Below, one piece after another: positions 1 through 10,107 of a stretch of DNA of 64,000 bases. Below the pieces are notes generated by a model that was not told where the DNA came from, made no database searches, and saw only the letters and a list, made by a program, of their open reading frames with translations. The position numbers were made by a program, and so were the translations under genes. Every line of letters starts with the position of its first letter. Within the stretch, counting starts at the first letter, position 1. Source of the DNA: CAYJPV01 sp964372095 (lineage in GTDB: Bacteria; Acidobacteriota; Vicinamibacteria; Vicinamibacterales; JAKQTR01); NCBI GenBank assembly GCA_964372095.1, contig CAYJPV010000006.1, positions 124,001-188,000 of the forward strand, read 5' to 3'.

Positions 1-2043
1 GATCTGGCGCTCGATCGACGTCGTCACTTCGTGGGTCTTCGGCTGCTTGAGGTCGGGGTTGACCGCGGCCTGCCCTGCGCCTGTCGCCGTCACAAACGTC
101 CCGAACTCACCGTCGTCGTAGTCGCGATTGCCGTTGAGGTCGTTCCATCGATAGGTCGTTGCTGCGGAGGCGTTGTTGTTGTAGGCGTCGCCGTAGTTCG
201 CCTGCGTGGCGTAGTTGAACCAGCCGTAGGTCGCCTTCACCACGGTCCGGTTGCCCGCGCCGAGCGGGTACGAGAGGCCGACGCGGGGCGCCCAGTTCCG
301 CCACTTGACGACTTCCGTCTTGGGGTAGTCGCCCGCAGGGTAGAACCGCCCGGCATCCTTGGACTGCGCAGGAAGGAAGACGTGATAGCCCTCGTAGCGC
401 AGCCCCAGGTTCAGCGTCGCGCGATCGCCGAAGCGCCAGGCGTCGCGCACGTACGCCGACTGCGTCGTCATGTTGTTGATCGTGTAGTAGGGGAAGTTGT
501 AGGCGACCACCTGGTAGGGCACGTTGTTCTGAAAGCGGAGCTGATAGTCCCGGCCGCCTGACTTTGCCGGCGCGTCGTAGTACCGGCCTTCGTCGGTGAT
601 CTCCAGCCCGACTTTGATGTCATGACTGCCACCCCACAGATTCGGGACGAACTGCGTCAGACTCGCGTTGTACTGCCACCGGTCTCGCCCGCCGACATAC
701 GGTGAGGTGAGGAACCTGCCCCAATACCGGAGCGTCACTGTGTCGTAGGCCGGCGCGGCTTCCGTCCGGTTCAGCGCCTCGGTGTCGTACTTCCAGCGGC
801 CGACGAACGCATTGATGTAGGTGCGATCGGAGACCACCCATGACCACTCGGCCTTTCCGGCCAGGGGCTTAAAGACCTGGTGCCAGGTTGATTCCTCGTG
901 GCGGAACGCGTCGGCGTTGCGCTCGGGATAGTCCTTCTCCTGGGCCTGCACAAACCCGCTGAAACGGTGCTTCGAGCCGATCTGGCCCGTCAGCTTGCCC
1001 GTCATGTTCGTGAGCGTGACCTCGTAGAAACCAGGGACATCGTCGGCCGTGCCTGGCAGGTTGTCGGGGCCAGGCGAGGCGCTGTAGCCGAGTACGCCCT
1101 GCTTGATGAACTGATTGCGATAGGAGCCGTAGAACCACAACCTGCGCTTGAGCACCGGACCACCGAGATCGACGTTGCCGTCGCGGTACGCTTCCAGAGG
1201 ATTCCCGTCCCTGACACCCTTCGCCCGCAGTTCGTCGGTCACGTTGTCGCTCTGGAGGCTGGGGGTCTCCCAGGCGAAGTAGCCGGAACCGCGGAATTTG
1301 TCGCCCCCCGACTTCAGGATGCCCATGAACTGCGTCCCCGGCGTGGCCATCTCGGCATCGTTCCCCATCGCCTTGATCTGCACCTCCTGGAGGGCCCCGT
1401 AGTCGTAGTAGAAGCCGGCGCCTGTCGCGTCCTCACGCGTGTCCACGCCATCCAGCGTCGGCTTGTTCCCGCCGCTCGACGTCCCGTAATTGGCGTAACC
1501 CTGCTGCGTGCCGACTGCCGTGCCGCCGACATCAGCGCCCGACACGCGGAGCCCGGGGGCGAGGTTCATCACCTGCCACATGCTCCGGGAGGTCGGGAGT
1601 TGCTCGAGGGCCTCCTTGCCCAGGTTCGTGCTGACCGCGGTGGTCCGGATATCGACCACGGGCGACGCCGCCGTCACCGTGAGCGACTCCTGCACGCCTT
1701 CGACGGACATGGTCTCGCTCAACGTCGCCACGAACCCCGTGTCGAGGCGTACCTCTCGCTTCTTGACGGCGAAGCCCGCCAGTTCAAGAGTTACCTGGTA
1801 GACCCCCGCCGGAAGGGCCGCAAATCGGAACCCGCCTTCCGCGTTCGTCACGGTGGTACGGTCTCCACCGAGCAGCGCCGGGCTGGCGATCGTCACGGAG
1901 ACGCCCGGCAACACCCCGCCGCCCTGGTCGGCGACCTTCCCTTCGATCCCAGCCCGGTCGGTCGTCTGCGCCTGGACTCCCCCGGGGGTCGCGAGCACCA
2001 CCGCCAACAGCGCCGTCCACACGATGCAAGTCCGCATGCGCAT
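1..2043 (-). CDS. Oar-like TonB-dependent receptor, C-terminus cut by window edge
   Basis: Outer-membrane receptor of the Oar/CarboxypepD_reg-like family, which usually imports large or scarce substrates with TonB energy; the substrate is unknown. The frame is open from the start at 2043 to the window edge (681 codons), so the barrel end is missing. The protein opens with a signal peptide (MRMRTCIVWTALLAV... ending VQAQ). A carboxypeptidase-regulatory-like beta-sandwich follows at about residues 28-110 (IEGKVADQGGGVLPGVSVTI), then a plug-like segment (TLDGVDTREDATGAG), then barrel sequence rich in Tyr, Trp and Asn. The ATG at 2043 follows a GGAGG ribosome site. It is divergent from the HTH-TPR gene at 2266. 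A second family member lies at 3694-6507; such paralogues are abundant in Acidobacteriota. Family certain, ligand unknown. Confidence 0.88.
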   Translation of the reverse strand, partial: MRMRTCIVWTALLAVVLATPGGVQAQTTDRAGIEGKVADQGGGVLPGVSVTIASPALLGGDRTTVTNAEGGFRFAALPAGVYQVTLELAGFAVKKREVRLDTGFVATLSETMSVEGVQESLTVTAASPVVDIRTTAVSTNLGKEALEQLPTSRSMWQVMNLAPGLRVSGADVGGTAVGTQQGYANYGTSSGGNKPTLDGVDTREDATGAGFYYDYGALQEVQIKAMGNDAEMATPGTQFMGILKSGGDKFRGSGYFAWETPSLQSDNVTDELRAKGVRDGNPLEAYRDGNVDLGGPVLKRRLWFYGSYRNQFIKQGVLGYSASPGPDNLPGTADDVPGFYEVTLTNMTGKLTGQIGSKHRFSGFVQAQEKDYPERNADAFRHEESTWHQVFKPLAGKAEWSWVVSDRTYINAFVGRWKYDTEALNRTEAAPAYDTVTLRYWGRFLTSPYVGGRDRWQYNASLTQFVPNLWGGSHDIKVGLEITDEGRYYDAPAKSGGRDYQLRFQNNVPYQVVAYNFPYYTINNMTTQSAYVRDAWRFGDRATLNLGLRYEGYHVFLPAQSKDAGRFYPAGDYPKTEVVKWRNWAPRVGLSYPLGAGNRTVVKATYGWFNYATQANYGDAYNNNASAATTYRWNDLNGNRDYDDGEFGTFVTATGAGQAAVNPDLKQPKTHEVTTSIERQI

Positions 2044-2265
2044 TGCTCTCCCTCCGCCAGTCATGTCTCAAGGTTCTCGAGTCGGGGCTCCCACGCCTGT
2101 TCGGCGCCTGGGGTCCCGGGCACACCAGTCCGGCCGCGCAAGATAGGCACACAGTGGGCGCAACTCGGGATGGCGGCAAGCGGCATCACGCGACATACGT
2201 CAGGCGCCGTCTGATGTCGTATTGGGGCATTCCGGTGGTCGGGAAGACCGTACGTTGGGGGTAGA

Positions 2266-3648
2266 ATGGGTTCGGCGATGACACACGAATCCCAGCCCCC
2301 CGTCATCGGCGGGGCATCAGAGGCCCGGCCGGATGGCCCGCCCGGCGAACGGCTGGATGGATGGAAGGCGATCGCCGGCTACCTGGGCCGCGACATCAGG
2401 ACCGTCCAGCGATGGGAACTCAACGAACACCTCCCCATCCACCGGCTGGAGCACAAGCAGCGGGCCACGGCCTACGCGTTTGCCGCCGAACTGGATGAGT
2501 GGCTCGCGAAGCGGGCCCCGCATGACAACACCGAGACCGGGGCACCCACGACCGCGCCAGCGCCCCCGGTCCGCCGGTGGCGAGGGGCCGCGATGGTCCT
2601 GGCTCTCATTGGGGCTGTCGCGGCGGGCATGCTGGCGGTGCGCTCGTTCGATTCCAGAGCGGCGATCCAGGCCGGCGACACGAGCAACTCCCAGGCGTAT
2701 GCGGCGTTCGCCGAGGGAAGCGCCTTGTACGCGTCACGTCAGTACCGGGACGCGTCGATCGCCCTCGAGCGGGCTGTGTCCCTCGATCCGTCCTATGGGG
2801 CGGCCTGGGCCATGCTCGGCAAGACGTACGGCCGACTGTCCCAACCCATGTGGGCAGGCGGAAAGGCTGCCAGCGACCGGGCGACCGAGGCCGCCGAACG
2901 GGCCGCCAGCCTGGCTCCCGGGTCGGCCGAGACCCACGTGGCCCTCTCCCTGGCCGCGCGCTCCAGGAGCGATGTGGAAGGGTGGCGGGCGGAAGCGCGC
3001 CGGGCCCTCGAACTGAATCCCCGGACGGCGGAAGCCATGGCGCTGCTCGGAGACTCGTACAGCGCCTACGTGTACGCCTGCAACCGGGATCAGAATCCCG
3101 AACTGGCCGAGTCGTACTACCGGCAGGCCCTCGAACTCCGGCCGAACCTGTCCACGGCCGTCAGCAACCGGGCCCACAACCTCAGACGGATGGGACGGTA
3201 CGCCGAGTGTGTCGACCTGATGAACCGAACCATGCGCGCGTTCCCTGACGCCACGCCGATGTTGGCGGAGCGCGGGGCGTGCCGCCTGCTGGCAGGCGAC
3301 GTCGCCGGGGCGTCGGAGGATATCCTGCCCCTCCGCAACAATCCAAAGATCGCGCCCGCCGGGGCGCTCGTGTACCTCGGGTTGCTCGCCCTGAAAACCG
3401 GCCAGATCGACAGCGGGATCCGCGATCTCGAGGCGGTCCTCCAACTCGATCAGAGCGCCCGGGCCGAATTGATTGTCGCGGAGACGTACGGGATGGCCGG
3501 CGAGGTGCCACGGGCAACCACCCACCTGCAGCGGGCCTTCGACCTTGATCCTTCATGCGCGGCGATGGTGGCCACGTCCGTGGCGTTCAGGCCTATTCGC
3601 CAGGCCGACGAGGTCAGATCCCTGCTCGCCCGCCACGGCATCAGCTGA
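2266..3648 (+). CDS. HTH - transmembrane - TPR protein of unknown function
   Basis: A 460-residue protein with three parts. Residues about 28-78 form a helix-turn-helix like excisionase or MerR DNA-binding domains (WKAIAGYLGRDIRTVQRWE). A single membrane helix follows at about 104-122 (AAMVLALIGAVAAGMLAV). The remainder is tetratricopeptide repeats (for example AYAAFAEGSALYASRQY and AWAMLGKTYGRLSQ). The layout suggests a membrane-anchored regulator with a TPR sensor or partner-binding domain outside the membrane, but no ligand or target can be named. The start may be ATG 2266 or ATG 2278; a TAGAAT sequence overlaps the first ATG. It lies between two TonB receptors and may regulate one of them, which is only a guess from position. 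Confidence 0.75.
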   Translation: MGSAMTHESQPPVIGGASEARPDGPPGERLDGWKAIAGYLGRDIRTVQRWELNEHLPIHRLEHKQRATAYAFAAELDEWLAKRAPHDNTETGAPTTAPAPPVRRWRGAAMVLALIGAVAAGMLAVRSFDSRAAIQAGDTSNSQAYAAFAEGSALYASRQYRDASIALERAVSLDPSYGAAWAMLGKTYGRLSQPMWAGGKAASDRATEAAERAASLAPGSAETHVALSLAARSRSDVEGWRAEARRALELNPRTAEAMALLGDSYSAYVYACNRDQNPELAESYYRQALELRPNLSTAVSNRAHNLRRMGRYAECVDLMNRTMRAFPDATPMLAERGACRLLAGDVAGASEDILPLRNNPKIAPAGALVYLGLLALKTGQIDSGIRDLEAVLQLDQSARAELIVAETYGMAGEVPRATTHLQRAFDLDPSCAAMVATSVAFRPIRQADEVRSLLARHGIS

Positions 3649-3693
3649 AGAATCCGGGCACGCGCCCTTCCCTGCCGGATCCTACGGTGAGTC

Positions 3694-6507
3694 CTAGAAC
3701 AACACCCTGACCGAGATCTGGAACTGCCGGGCCGGGCCCGCGACGGTCGGCTGGAACGCCAACGTCCCCGCTTCGTCGGGGCGCACGCCGCTTGCACCGA
3801 AATTGAAGAACCCGGAGTAGTTGACCGCGTTGAACACGTTGAAGGCGTCGGCTCTGGCGACCACCGCAACCCCGCCGATCGCGAAGCGCCGCGACAGCGA
3901 GAGGTCCACCTGCCGGTATCCGCTGGTGCGTTCGCTGTTGCGGCCGTACCCCACAGGCCTGTCGTTGTAGATGGTGTCGCCGTTGTCGTCGAGACCGGTG
4001 GTCACGTTCAGCGGCTGCCCGGTCGACAGAAACACGACGGGGCTCAGGTCGAGTTCCAGCGGGAGCCGGACAATCCCGTTAATCGCCACCACGTGACGGC
4101 GGTCGTTGAAGCTCGGCCCGTACTCCGCATCCGGCCGGCGGGAATCAACCGGCCTGAAATTGATGTCGTCGGTATCGTTCTCGGCTTTCGACATCGTCCA
4201 CGCCACATCGAAGCCCACGCGGCCGGTCAGCCGCTTGCGCACGTTGAGATAGAGACCGTGGAACCGGGACCGTCCGGTGGTTTCGTCCTGCTCGATGAGG
4301 CGGAAGCCGCCGGCGACCGGCACGGTGGGCCGCGTCGCGTCCGCGGCCGCCACGGACCGCGTCACACCGGCCGCGACAGACGACGGGGCGTTGAGGTCGA
4401 TGCGCCGCACGAGGTTCTCGCCGCTCGCGTGGACGTAGTCGACGGCAGCGCTGATGCCCCACGGCAGTTCCCGCTGGTATCCCACGGACAACTGACGGGT
4501 CCAGGGGCTCTTCAACGCCGGGTCGAACACCTGGACGTTGCGCGGCGGCAACTGGTTCAGGGGCACGTTCCGGTAATGATCCCTGGGGAACGCGGCCGGG
4601 AAAGCCGGCGGCTCGAATCCCGTCCCTGGCACGAAGGTCACGCCGATCGCGCCGCCATCGGGACCGTTAAAGATGGTGTCCGAGTAGACCGCAAACGGAA
4701 TCCGCTCGTAGAACCACCCGGCGCCGGCTCGAATCTGGTCGTTGACGCTGCCGCCCGGCGACCAGGACAGCCCCGCCCGCGGACCAAGGTTGTTCAGGTC
4801 AGGATCGCCTTCCGGGGTGTTGGTGACCGAGTCGTAGTCCCAGCGGGCCCCGACCGTCAGACTCAGGTCCGAACGAAGACGAATGCTGTCTTCGACGAAG
4901 GCAGCCGCCAGTGTCTGCGTCGCATCGACGGGCGGATTCACAAACGTCTGCGAGTAGCTGAGCACCTTCACGTCACGCGGAAGATCGCTGATGGCCAGAT
5001 ACTGGCCTTGAGGCCTGACGGTACGCCCCTCGAGGTCGACAACGTACGCGCCTCGGGCCCCTGGCCCGGGACGGATGTCAAAGAGCCCCAGGAGCAGGTC
5101 TGCGCCCCCTTTCACGGTGTGCCGGCCCTTGAGCCACGTGTACACGGCACGCCCCTGGATGTCCGTTTCGGTCCAGAAGAAGTCGTCGCTCACGCCGCCG
5201 ATCACGGCGAGCGTCGCGCCCCGATCCGTCACGTTCACGCGCGGACCCGGGTCCGCCGTATGCCAGTTGGCGCGCATCCGGCCGACCATGACGCCGGTTT
5301 CAAGCGCCCCGGCGCCGACGAGGCGGCGGTCGGCTACGCTGGCGAAGTGGTTGCGGTACCCCACTTCGAGGCCCGCCGACGGCAAGGTGAGCCCGCCGAT
5401 GAAGCCGATGTCCTTGTCATGGGTGTAGTCAGCGCCCAGGTACCGGAAGGTGGTCGTCCCCGTTTCACCCGTGCGCCAGTCGAGGCGGGCAGCGCCCGAC
5501 ACCTGGTTGAATGCCGTGGGAGCCAGGCCTGCGGCGAGCGGCGACGTCAGGATGGCGTCCTGCCGCTCCCAGGTGGCTTCGGCGTTCGCGAAGTAGAACA
5601 ACCGGTCGGCCACCATCGGGCCACCGATCGTCCCGCCGGCCTGGTGCCGCACGAAACTGTCGTCGATCACGTTGCCGGCGGCGTCCCGCGGGGCGAAGTA
5701 GTTCGGGGCATCCACAATCTGCCCCGGCCGCATCTGATAGAACACTTCGCCGCGTCGGGTGTTGCTGCCGCTTCGCGTCGTGACGGCGAATACGCCGTTC
5801 CCGGTTCGACCGTATTCGACGGAGTACGAATTGACCAGCACGTTGAGGTTCTGGGTGGCACCAATCGTCACCGGCACCTTGGGCCCGCCCAGGAACAGGT
5901 CCGTATTGTCGAAGCCGTCCACGGTGTAGTTCGTCACGAGTGACGACGCGCCGTTGATGGTCAGCCTGGGCGCGAGGTTGTAGTACCCGCGCGCAGGAGC
6001 GGCTCCCGGAAGCAGGTACGCCAGGTCGATGAGATCACGCCCGTCGACGGGCACGCGTTCGGCTTGTTCCTGCCTGAGCAGTCCGCCGAGCGCCGGGGTG
6101 GTGGTCTTCACCGGCGAGTCGTCAGCGGTCACGCTGACTTCCTGCGTGATTCCCGCCAGGGGGAGCACCATGTCGACGGTGCGGTGGTCGCCGGCGGAGA
6201 CGTCGGACACCGTGAGGCGGAGGTCGGAGAACCCCTGGGCCACGACGGCCAGTTCGTACACCGGCGCCGGTCCGAGCCCGATGAACCGGAAGTGACCAGA
6301 CCCGTCCGTCGTCGTGGATCGCGTGGCGCCCGTGGCGGGTTGCGTCAACGTCACGGATACGCCGGCCAGCGCGGCACCACCCTGATCGCGAACCGTGCCC
6401 TCGACGAGGACGGTGGTCTGTGCCGGAGCCGGACAGACCCACAACAGGCTGGCCACAGCGGCGGCGCAGAGAACGCGTGACACGCATCGGAGGTGGTTAC
6501 GCAGCAT
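3694..6507 (-). CDS. Oar-like TonB-dependent receptor
   Basis: A full-length 937-residue outer-membrane receptor. A signal peptide (MLRNHLRCVSRVLCAAAVASL, cleavage near APAQ) precedes a carboxypeptidase-regulatory-like domain at about 33-115 (VEGTVRDQGGAALAGVSVTL). The plug follows (VDGRDLIDLAYLLPGAAP, NYTVDGFDNTDLFLGGPK), then a long beta-barrel ending QFQISVRVLF with the terminal aromatic typical of outer-membrane proteins. The frame stays open upstream to 6624, but ATG 6507 is preferred because it begins the signal peptide and follows AAAGGACG. It converges with the HTH-TPR gene. The two receptors share architecture but are clearly divergent in sequence. Substrate unknown. Confidence 0.9.
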   Translation of the reverse strand: MLRNHLRCVSRVLCAAAVASLLWVCPAPAQTTVLVEGTVRDQGGAALAGVSVTLTQPATGATRSTTTDGSGHFRFIGLGPAPVYELAVVAQGFSDLRLTVSDVSAGDHRTVDMVLPLAGITQEVSVTADDSPVKTTTPALGGLLRQEQAERVPVDGRDLIDLAYLLPGAAPARGYYNLAPRLTINGASSLVTNYTVDGFDNTDLFLGGPKVPVTIGATQNLNVLVNSYSVEYGRTGNGVFAVTTRSGSNTRRGEVFYQMRPGQIVDAPNYFAPRDAAGNVIDDSFVRHQAGGTIGGPMVADRLFYFANAEATWERQDAILTSPLAAGLAPTAFNQVSGAARLDWRTGETGTTTFRYLGADYTHDKDIGFIGGLTLPSAGLEVGYRNHFASVADRRLVGAGALETGVMVGRMRANWHTADPGPRVNVTDRGATLAVIGGVSDDFFWTETDIQGRAVYTWLKGRHTVKGGADLLLGLFDIRPGPGARGAYVVDLEGRTVRPQGQYLAISDLPRDVKVLSYSQTFVNPPVDATQTLAAAFVEDSIRLRSDLSLTVGARWDYDSVTNTPEGDPDLNNLGPRAGLSWSPGGSVNDQIRAGAGWFYERIPFAVYSDTIFNGPDGGAIGVTFVPGTGFEPPAFPAAFPRDHYRNVPLNQLPPRNVQVFDPALKSPWTRQLSVGYQRELPWGISAAVDYVHASGENLVRRIDLNAPSSVAAGVTRSVAAADATRPTVPVAGGFRLIEQDETTGRSRFHGLYLNVRKRLTGRVGFDVAWTMSKAENDTDDINFRPVDSRRPDAEYGPSFNDRRHVVAINGIVRLPLELDLSPVVFLSTGQPLNVTTGLDDNGDTIYNDRPVGYGRNSERTSGYRQVDLSLSRRFAIGGVAVVARADAFNVFNAVNYSGFFNFGASGVRPDEAGTLAFQPTVAGPARQFQISVRVLF

Positions 6508-6904
6508 CGAACGTCCTTTCCGGCGGCGCCACGGCGGAGCCCGACGGAGAGTAGAGAAACGGGGAATCGGGCCGGCGTGAATGCCGGGAGAGCTGCACGG
6601 AACACCTGAGCCTGGCGGCGGCATGACGGGTGTCCCGAAAGACCCGGGAACCCGTCATGCAGGCCAGTATGGCACGGAAGGAGAGCCGCCGCCGGATATC
6701 CACCGGAGGCGGCTCCAGGCCGGAGCACTGAGGCCCTGGCCTCCTGACTTGAGCAAACTGGGCCGGAGCCCCGTCAGAACCCTTGAGAACCCGACACGTG
6801 ACGGCCGAGTCGCGTGTCGGGGCTCTCAAGTGAACTGTGACGGGCCGAGGCCCGACCGGGCCGAGGCCCGACCGGGCCGGAGGCCCGACCGGGCCGGAGG
6901 CCCG
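6508..6904. other. 397-bp intergenic region with palindromes
   Basis: Non-coding stretch between the receptor start (6507) and the porin stop (6905). It holds an imperfect 17-bp inverted repeat (6782-6830) and four tandem hairpin units (6841-6906), both listed separately. A phrase resembling the porin 3' end (ccgtcagaac followed by a ttga) occurs at about 6771-6786 as well as at the true stop, so the end of the porin gene seems partly duplicated. The receptor promoter must lie in 6508-6760, but no clear -35/-10 or sigma-54 element was seen there. Confidence 0.6.
6782..6830. repeat. Imperfect 17-bp inverted repeat (stem-loop)
   Basis: The arms CTTGAGAACCCGACACG (6782-6798) and CGTGTCGGGGCTCTCAAG (6813-6830) pair over 17 bp with one bulge and one mismatch around a 14-nt loop. 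It lies downstream of the porin on the minus strand and upstream of the receptor. There is no T-run, so it may stabilise or end the porin mRNA rather than act as a classical intrinsic terminator. Confidence 0.6.
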
Positions 6905-6906
6905 TC
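6841..6906. repeat. Four tandem 16-17 bp hairpin repeats at the porin 3' end
   Basis: Four head-to-tail copies: CGGGCCGAGGCCCGAC at 6841-6856 and 6857-6872, a 17-bp variant with GGA in the centre at 6873-6889, and a last copy at 6890-6906 that runs into the porin stop codon (6905-6907). Each unit is itself a GC-only palindrome, so the porin mRNA would end in a row of hairpins. This resembles REP-type or mRNA-stabilising elements and could vary in copy number by slippage. Confidence 0.75.
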
Positions 6907-8464
6907 AGAACTTGATCTGCAGCATGGCACGGAAACGATTGTCGGCCTGGTCATCGACCGAAGCGCCAATCGTCGAGCCGCTCACGAAACCGGCAAACGA
7001 CCGGGTCAGGCGCGAGTAGTCCACGAAGAACTTGTGCTGCTGAGCGGCGTTCGACAGGTAGTAGTTCAGGCCGAACGTGATCTCCTTGATGCTCTTCTCG
7101 ACCGCATCCGTGTAGACGCTGCCGTTCTTGATCTTGGCGAAGCCGAGGCCGGAGTTCTTGACGGCTTCAACGGTCGGGTCCTTCAGCCGGTTGAGCTGGG
7201 CGTAGCGGCCCACGAGTTCGACGACCTTGGGCTTCACGAAGAAGCCCACCTGCGCACGGAAGCCATCGCGGTCGAAGGACTTGTCACCCACCACCGTGTT
7301 GTCGTTCAGGTCGTAGGTTTCCTGACTCCATTCCACGTCGGCCGAGAAGCCGCGGTAGCGGGCCATGAACGCGGCGTTGATGCCCATGTCGTCAGCCTTG
7401 TACATCGGCACGGTCACGCCAGCGGCGTTGGTCTTCTTCACGCGCTTGTCGGTGTAGGCCGAGAACAGGAACCCGGTCTGGAACGTCTGGGTATTCGCGT
7501 TGTCGCCTTCGAACAGCCAGTTGATCGCGCCGTTGGGATAGAACCCCACGCGGCCCGTGAACATATGATCGGTTGTGGGATTGCTCGCACCCTTGGTATT
7601 GCGTCCCTGCCACATCCCCACTTGGTACTCGAACACCTGCTTCTTGCCGGTGGTCTTGCCGGAAATCTGGACGCCCTGCGAGCGGAAGAGGCTGAGCCCG
7701 CCGACCTGGAATCCGGTGTTGGCATCTTCGCCGGAGAGCGCCAGCGTCTCGGTGCCGCCGCCGGGGAATTTGGAGTACCCGCCGCCGGACTGGATATCGG
7801 TCTCACCGTACATGACCGAACGATCGATCATGTTGAGGCCGAACCCGGAGTGCAGGAACTCGAGACCGTACGCCACCTTGTTGCGGCCAAGACCGACCTG
7901 GAACATCGGCTTGAGGGCGTAGTTGATCCATGCGTCGTGGAGATTGACCGCCGACTGAGGTTCGACCTGAAGGTGGATGTAGTACGTGAACTTGGAATCG
8001 TAGGCATGGCCGTCGAACCACACGCGACCGCGCCGCAGGAAGAAATTGGAATAGTCCTCGGTGTTGCCACTCACCCGATCGTCAAACGTCATGTAGGTAT
8101 AACGGAACTGCGCGGCCCCCATGATACGCATGGAGAATCTCCCGCTTTCAGACGTCATCCGGAACCCGCCGCCGTACGCGTTCTTGGTCAGCGCGTTCGG
8201 ATTGGGCTTCGCCGGGGCCGGCGCCGCGGCTTTCGGATCGGCGGGTTTGGCCTGCTCGCCGGGCTTGGCTGGCGTCGCAGCCTTCGGGTCTGCCGGTTTC
8301 GCCTGGTCGGCGGGCTTGGCTGCCTGTCCGTCGTCAACCTGGCTGGCCTGAACTGTCGCGGTAGTCGTGGGCTGCACGGCGTCCTGGCCAGCCGCGAGCG
8401 TCGGGACCGCCCCCAGGGCGAGTACCGCCGCAAGGGTCACTGCCACCGTCATCGCCTTCTGCAT
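6905..8464 (-). CDS. Outer-membrane porin, phosphate-selective porin O/P-like
   Basis: A 519-residue outer-membrane channel. The start ATG 8464 follows GAGGAG and opens a signal peptide (MQKAMTVAVTLAAVLALGAV). A low-complexity Ala/Lys/Pro linker follows (AKPADQAKPADPKAA and similar, about residues 40-90), then a 16-strand-type barrel with anion-porin features (FSMRIMGAAQFRYTYMTFDD; FFLRRGRVWFDGHAY; GLNYYLSNAAQQHKFFVDYS) ending RAMLQIKF. OprO/OprP relatives pass anions, so import of sulfur oxyanions is a reasonable inference from the context. It is a single-gene unit with its own sigma-54 promoter (8571-8585) and upstream dyad (8668-8683), next to the NtrC-type regulator that probably drives it. 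Confidence 0.82.
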   Translation of the reverse strand: MQKAMTVAVTLAAVLALGAVPTLAAGQDAVQPTTTATVQASQVDDGQAAKPADQAKPADPKAATPAKPGEQAKPADPKAAAPAPAKPNPNALTKNAYGGGFRMTSESGRFSMRIMGAAQFRYTYMTFDDRVSGNTEDYSNFFLRRGRVWFDGHAYDSKFTYYIHLQVEPQSAVNLHDAWINYALKPMFQVGLGRNKVAYGLEFLHSGFGLNMIDRSVMYGETDIQSGGGYSKFPGGGTETLALSGEDANTGFQVGGLSLFRSQGVQISGKTTGKKQVFEYQVGMWQGRNTKGASNPTTDHMFTGRVGFYPNGAINWLFEGDNANTQTFQTGFLFSAYTDKRVKKTNAAGVTVPMYKADDMGINAAFMARYRGFSADVEWSQETYDLNDNTVVGDKSFDRDGFRAQVGFFVKPKVVELVGRYAQLNRLKDPTVEAVKNSGLGFAKIKNGSVYTDAVEKSIKEITFGLNYYLSNAAQQHKFFVDYSRLTRSFAGFVSGSTIGASVDDQADNRFRAMLQIKF

Positions 8465-8570
8465 GTGCGTCAACTCCTCATACAACGGCCGATCATCTTG
8501 CCGCACCCGCCTTGGGGCGCCCCGCTGGTTTCGGCCGAAATGCCACGAGGTCACGGCGTGATGATCACAC

Positions 8571-8585
8571 GCAAACGGCATGCCG
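8571..8585 (-). promoter_or_regulatory. Putative sigma-54 promoter of the porin (P1)
   Basis: On the minus strand the sequence is CGGCATGCCGTTTGC: GG at 8584-8583, exactly 10 bases, then GC at 8572-8571. It keeps GGCA and TTTGC and differs from TGGCACG-N4-TTGCW at three consensus positions. The expected RNA start is near 8559, giving a leader of about 95 nt to ATG 8464. Confidence 0.58.
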
Positions 8586-8619
8586 CAGGAAGAACCAGGC
8601 AATTAGTGGTTAAAATCTT

Positions 8620-8648
8620 TATATGCAAATACTTACAGAACTGTGCAA
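8620..8648 (-). promoter_or_regulatory. Candidate sigma-70-type promoter upstream of the porin
   Basis: Minus strand TTGCAC (8648-8643), 17-bp spacer, CATATA (8625-8620), in the only clearly AT-rich patch nearby (8600-8665). It is a moderate match and would give an alternative basal promoter upstream of the sigma-54 element. Confidence 0.35.
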
Positions 8649-8657
8649 TTCATCACA
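8642..8657. promoter_or_regulatory. CRP/FNR-family-like dyad
   Basis: TGTGCAATTCATCACA matches the CRP core TGTGA-N6-TCACA at nine of ten fixed positions and overlaps the -35 of the sigma-70-like promoter. A single site in a GC-rich genome, so suggestive only; no CRP/FNR-family gene is in the window. Confidence 0.35.
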
Positions 8658-8667
8658 GATAACAAAC

Positions 8668-8683
8668 GTCACGTCTGTGTAAC
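8668..8683. promoter_or_regulatory. Putative activator site (GTTAC-N6-GTGAC dyad) for P1
   Basis: Minus strand GTTACACAGACGTGAC. The same 5-6-5 dyad occurs upstream of four other sigma-54 promoters in the window. Its centre is about 92 bp upstream of the P1 -24 GG, the usual distance for an NtrC-type enhancer. Confidence 0.5.
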
Positions 8684-8701
8684 CCGCCGTCCAGCAAAAC
8701 G

Positions 8702-10105
<1,404 letters not shown>

Positions 10106-10107
10106 CG

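Noticed and set aside
4093..5943. Long plus-strand open frame opposite the TonB receptor
   Set aside because: It is exactly antisense to a well-supported receptor gene, is Arg/Gly/His-rich like other GC-rich shadow frames, and shows no domain.
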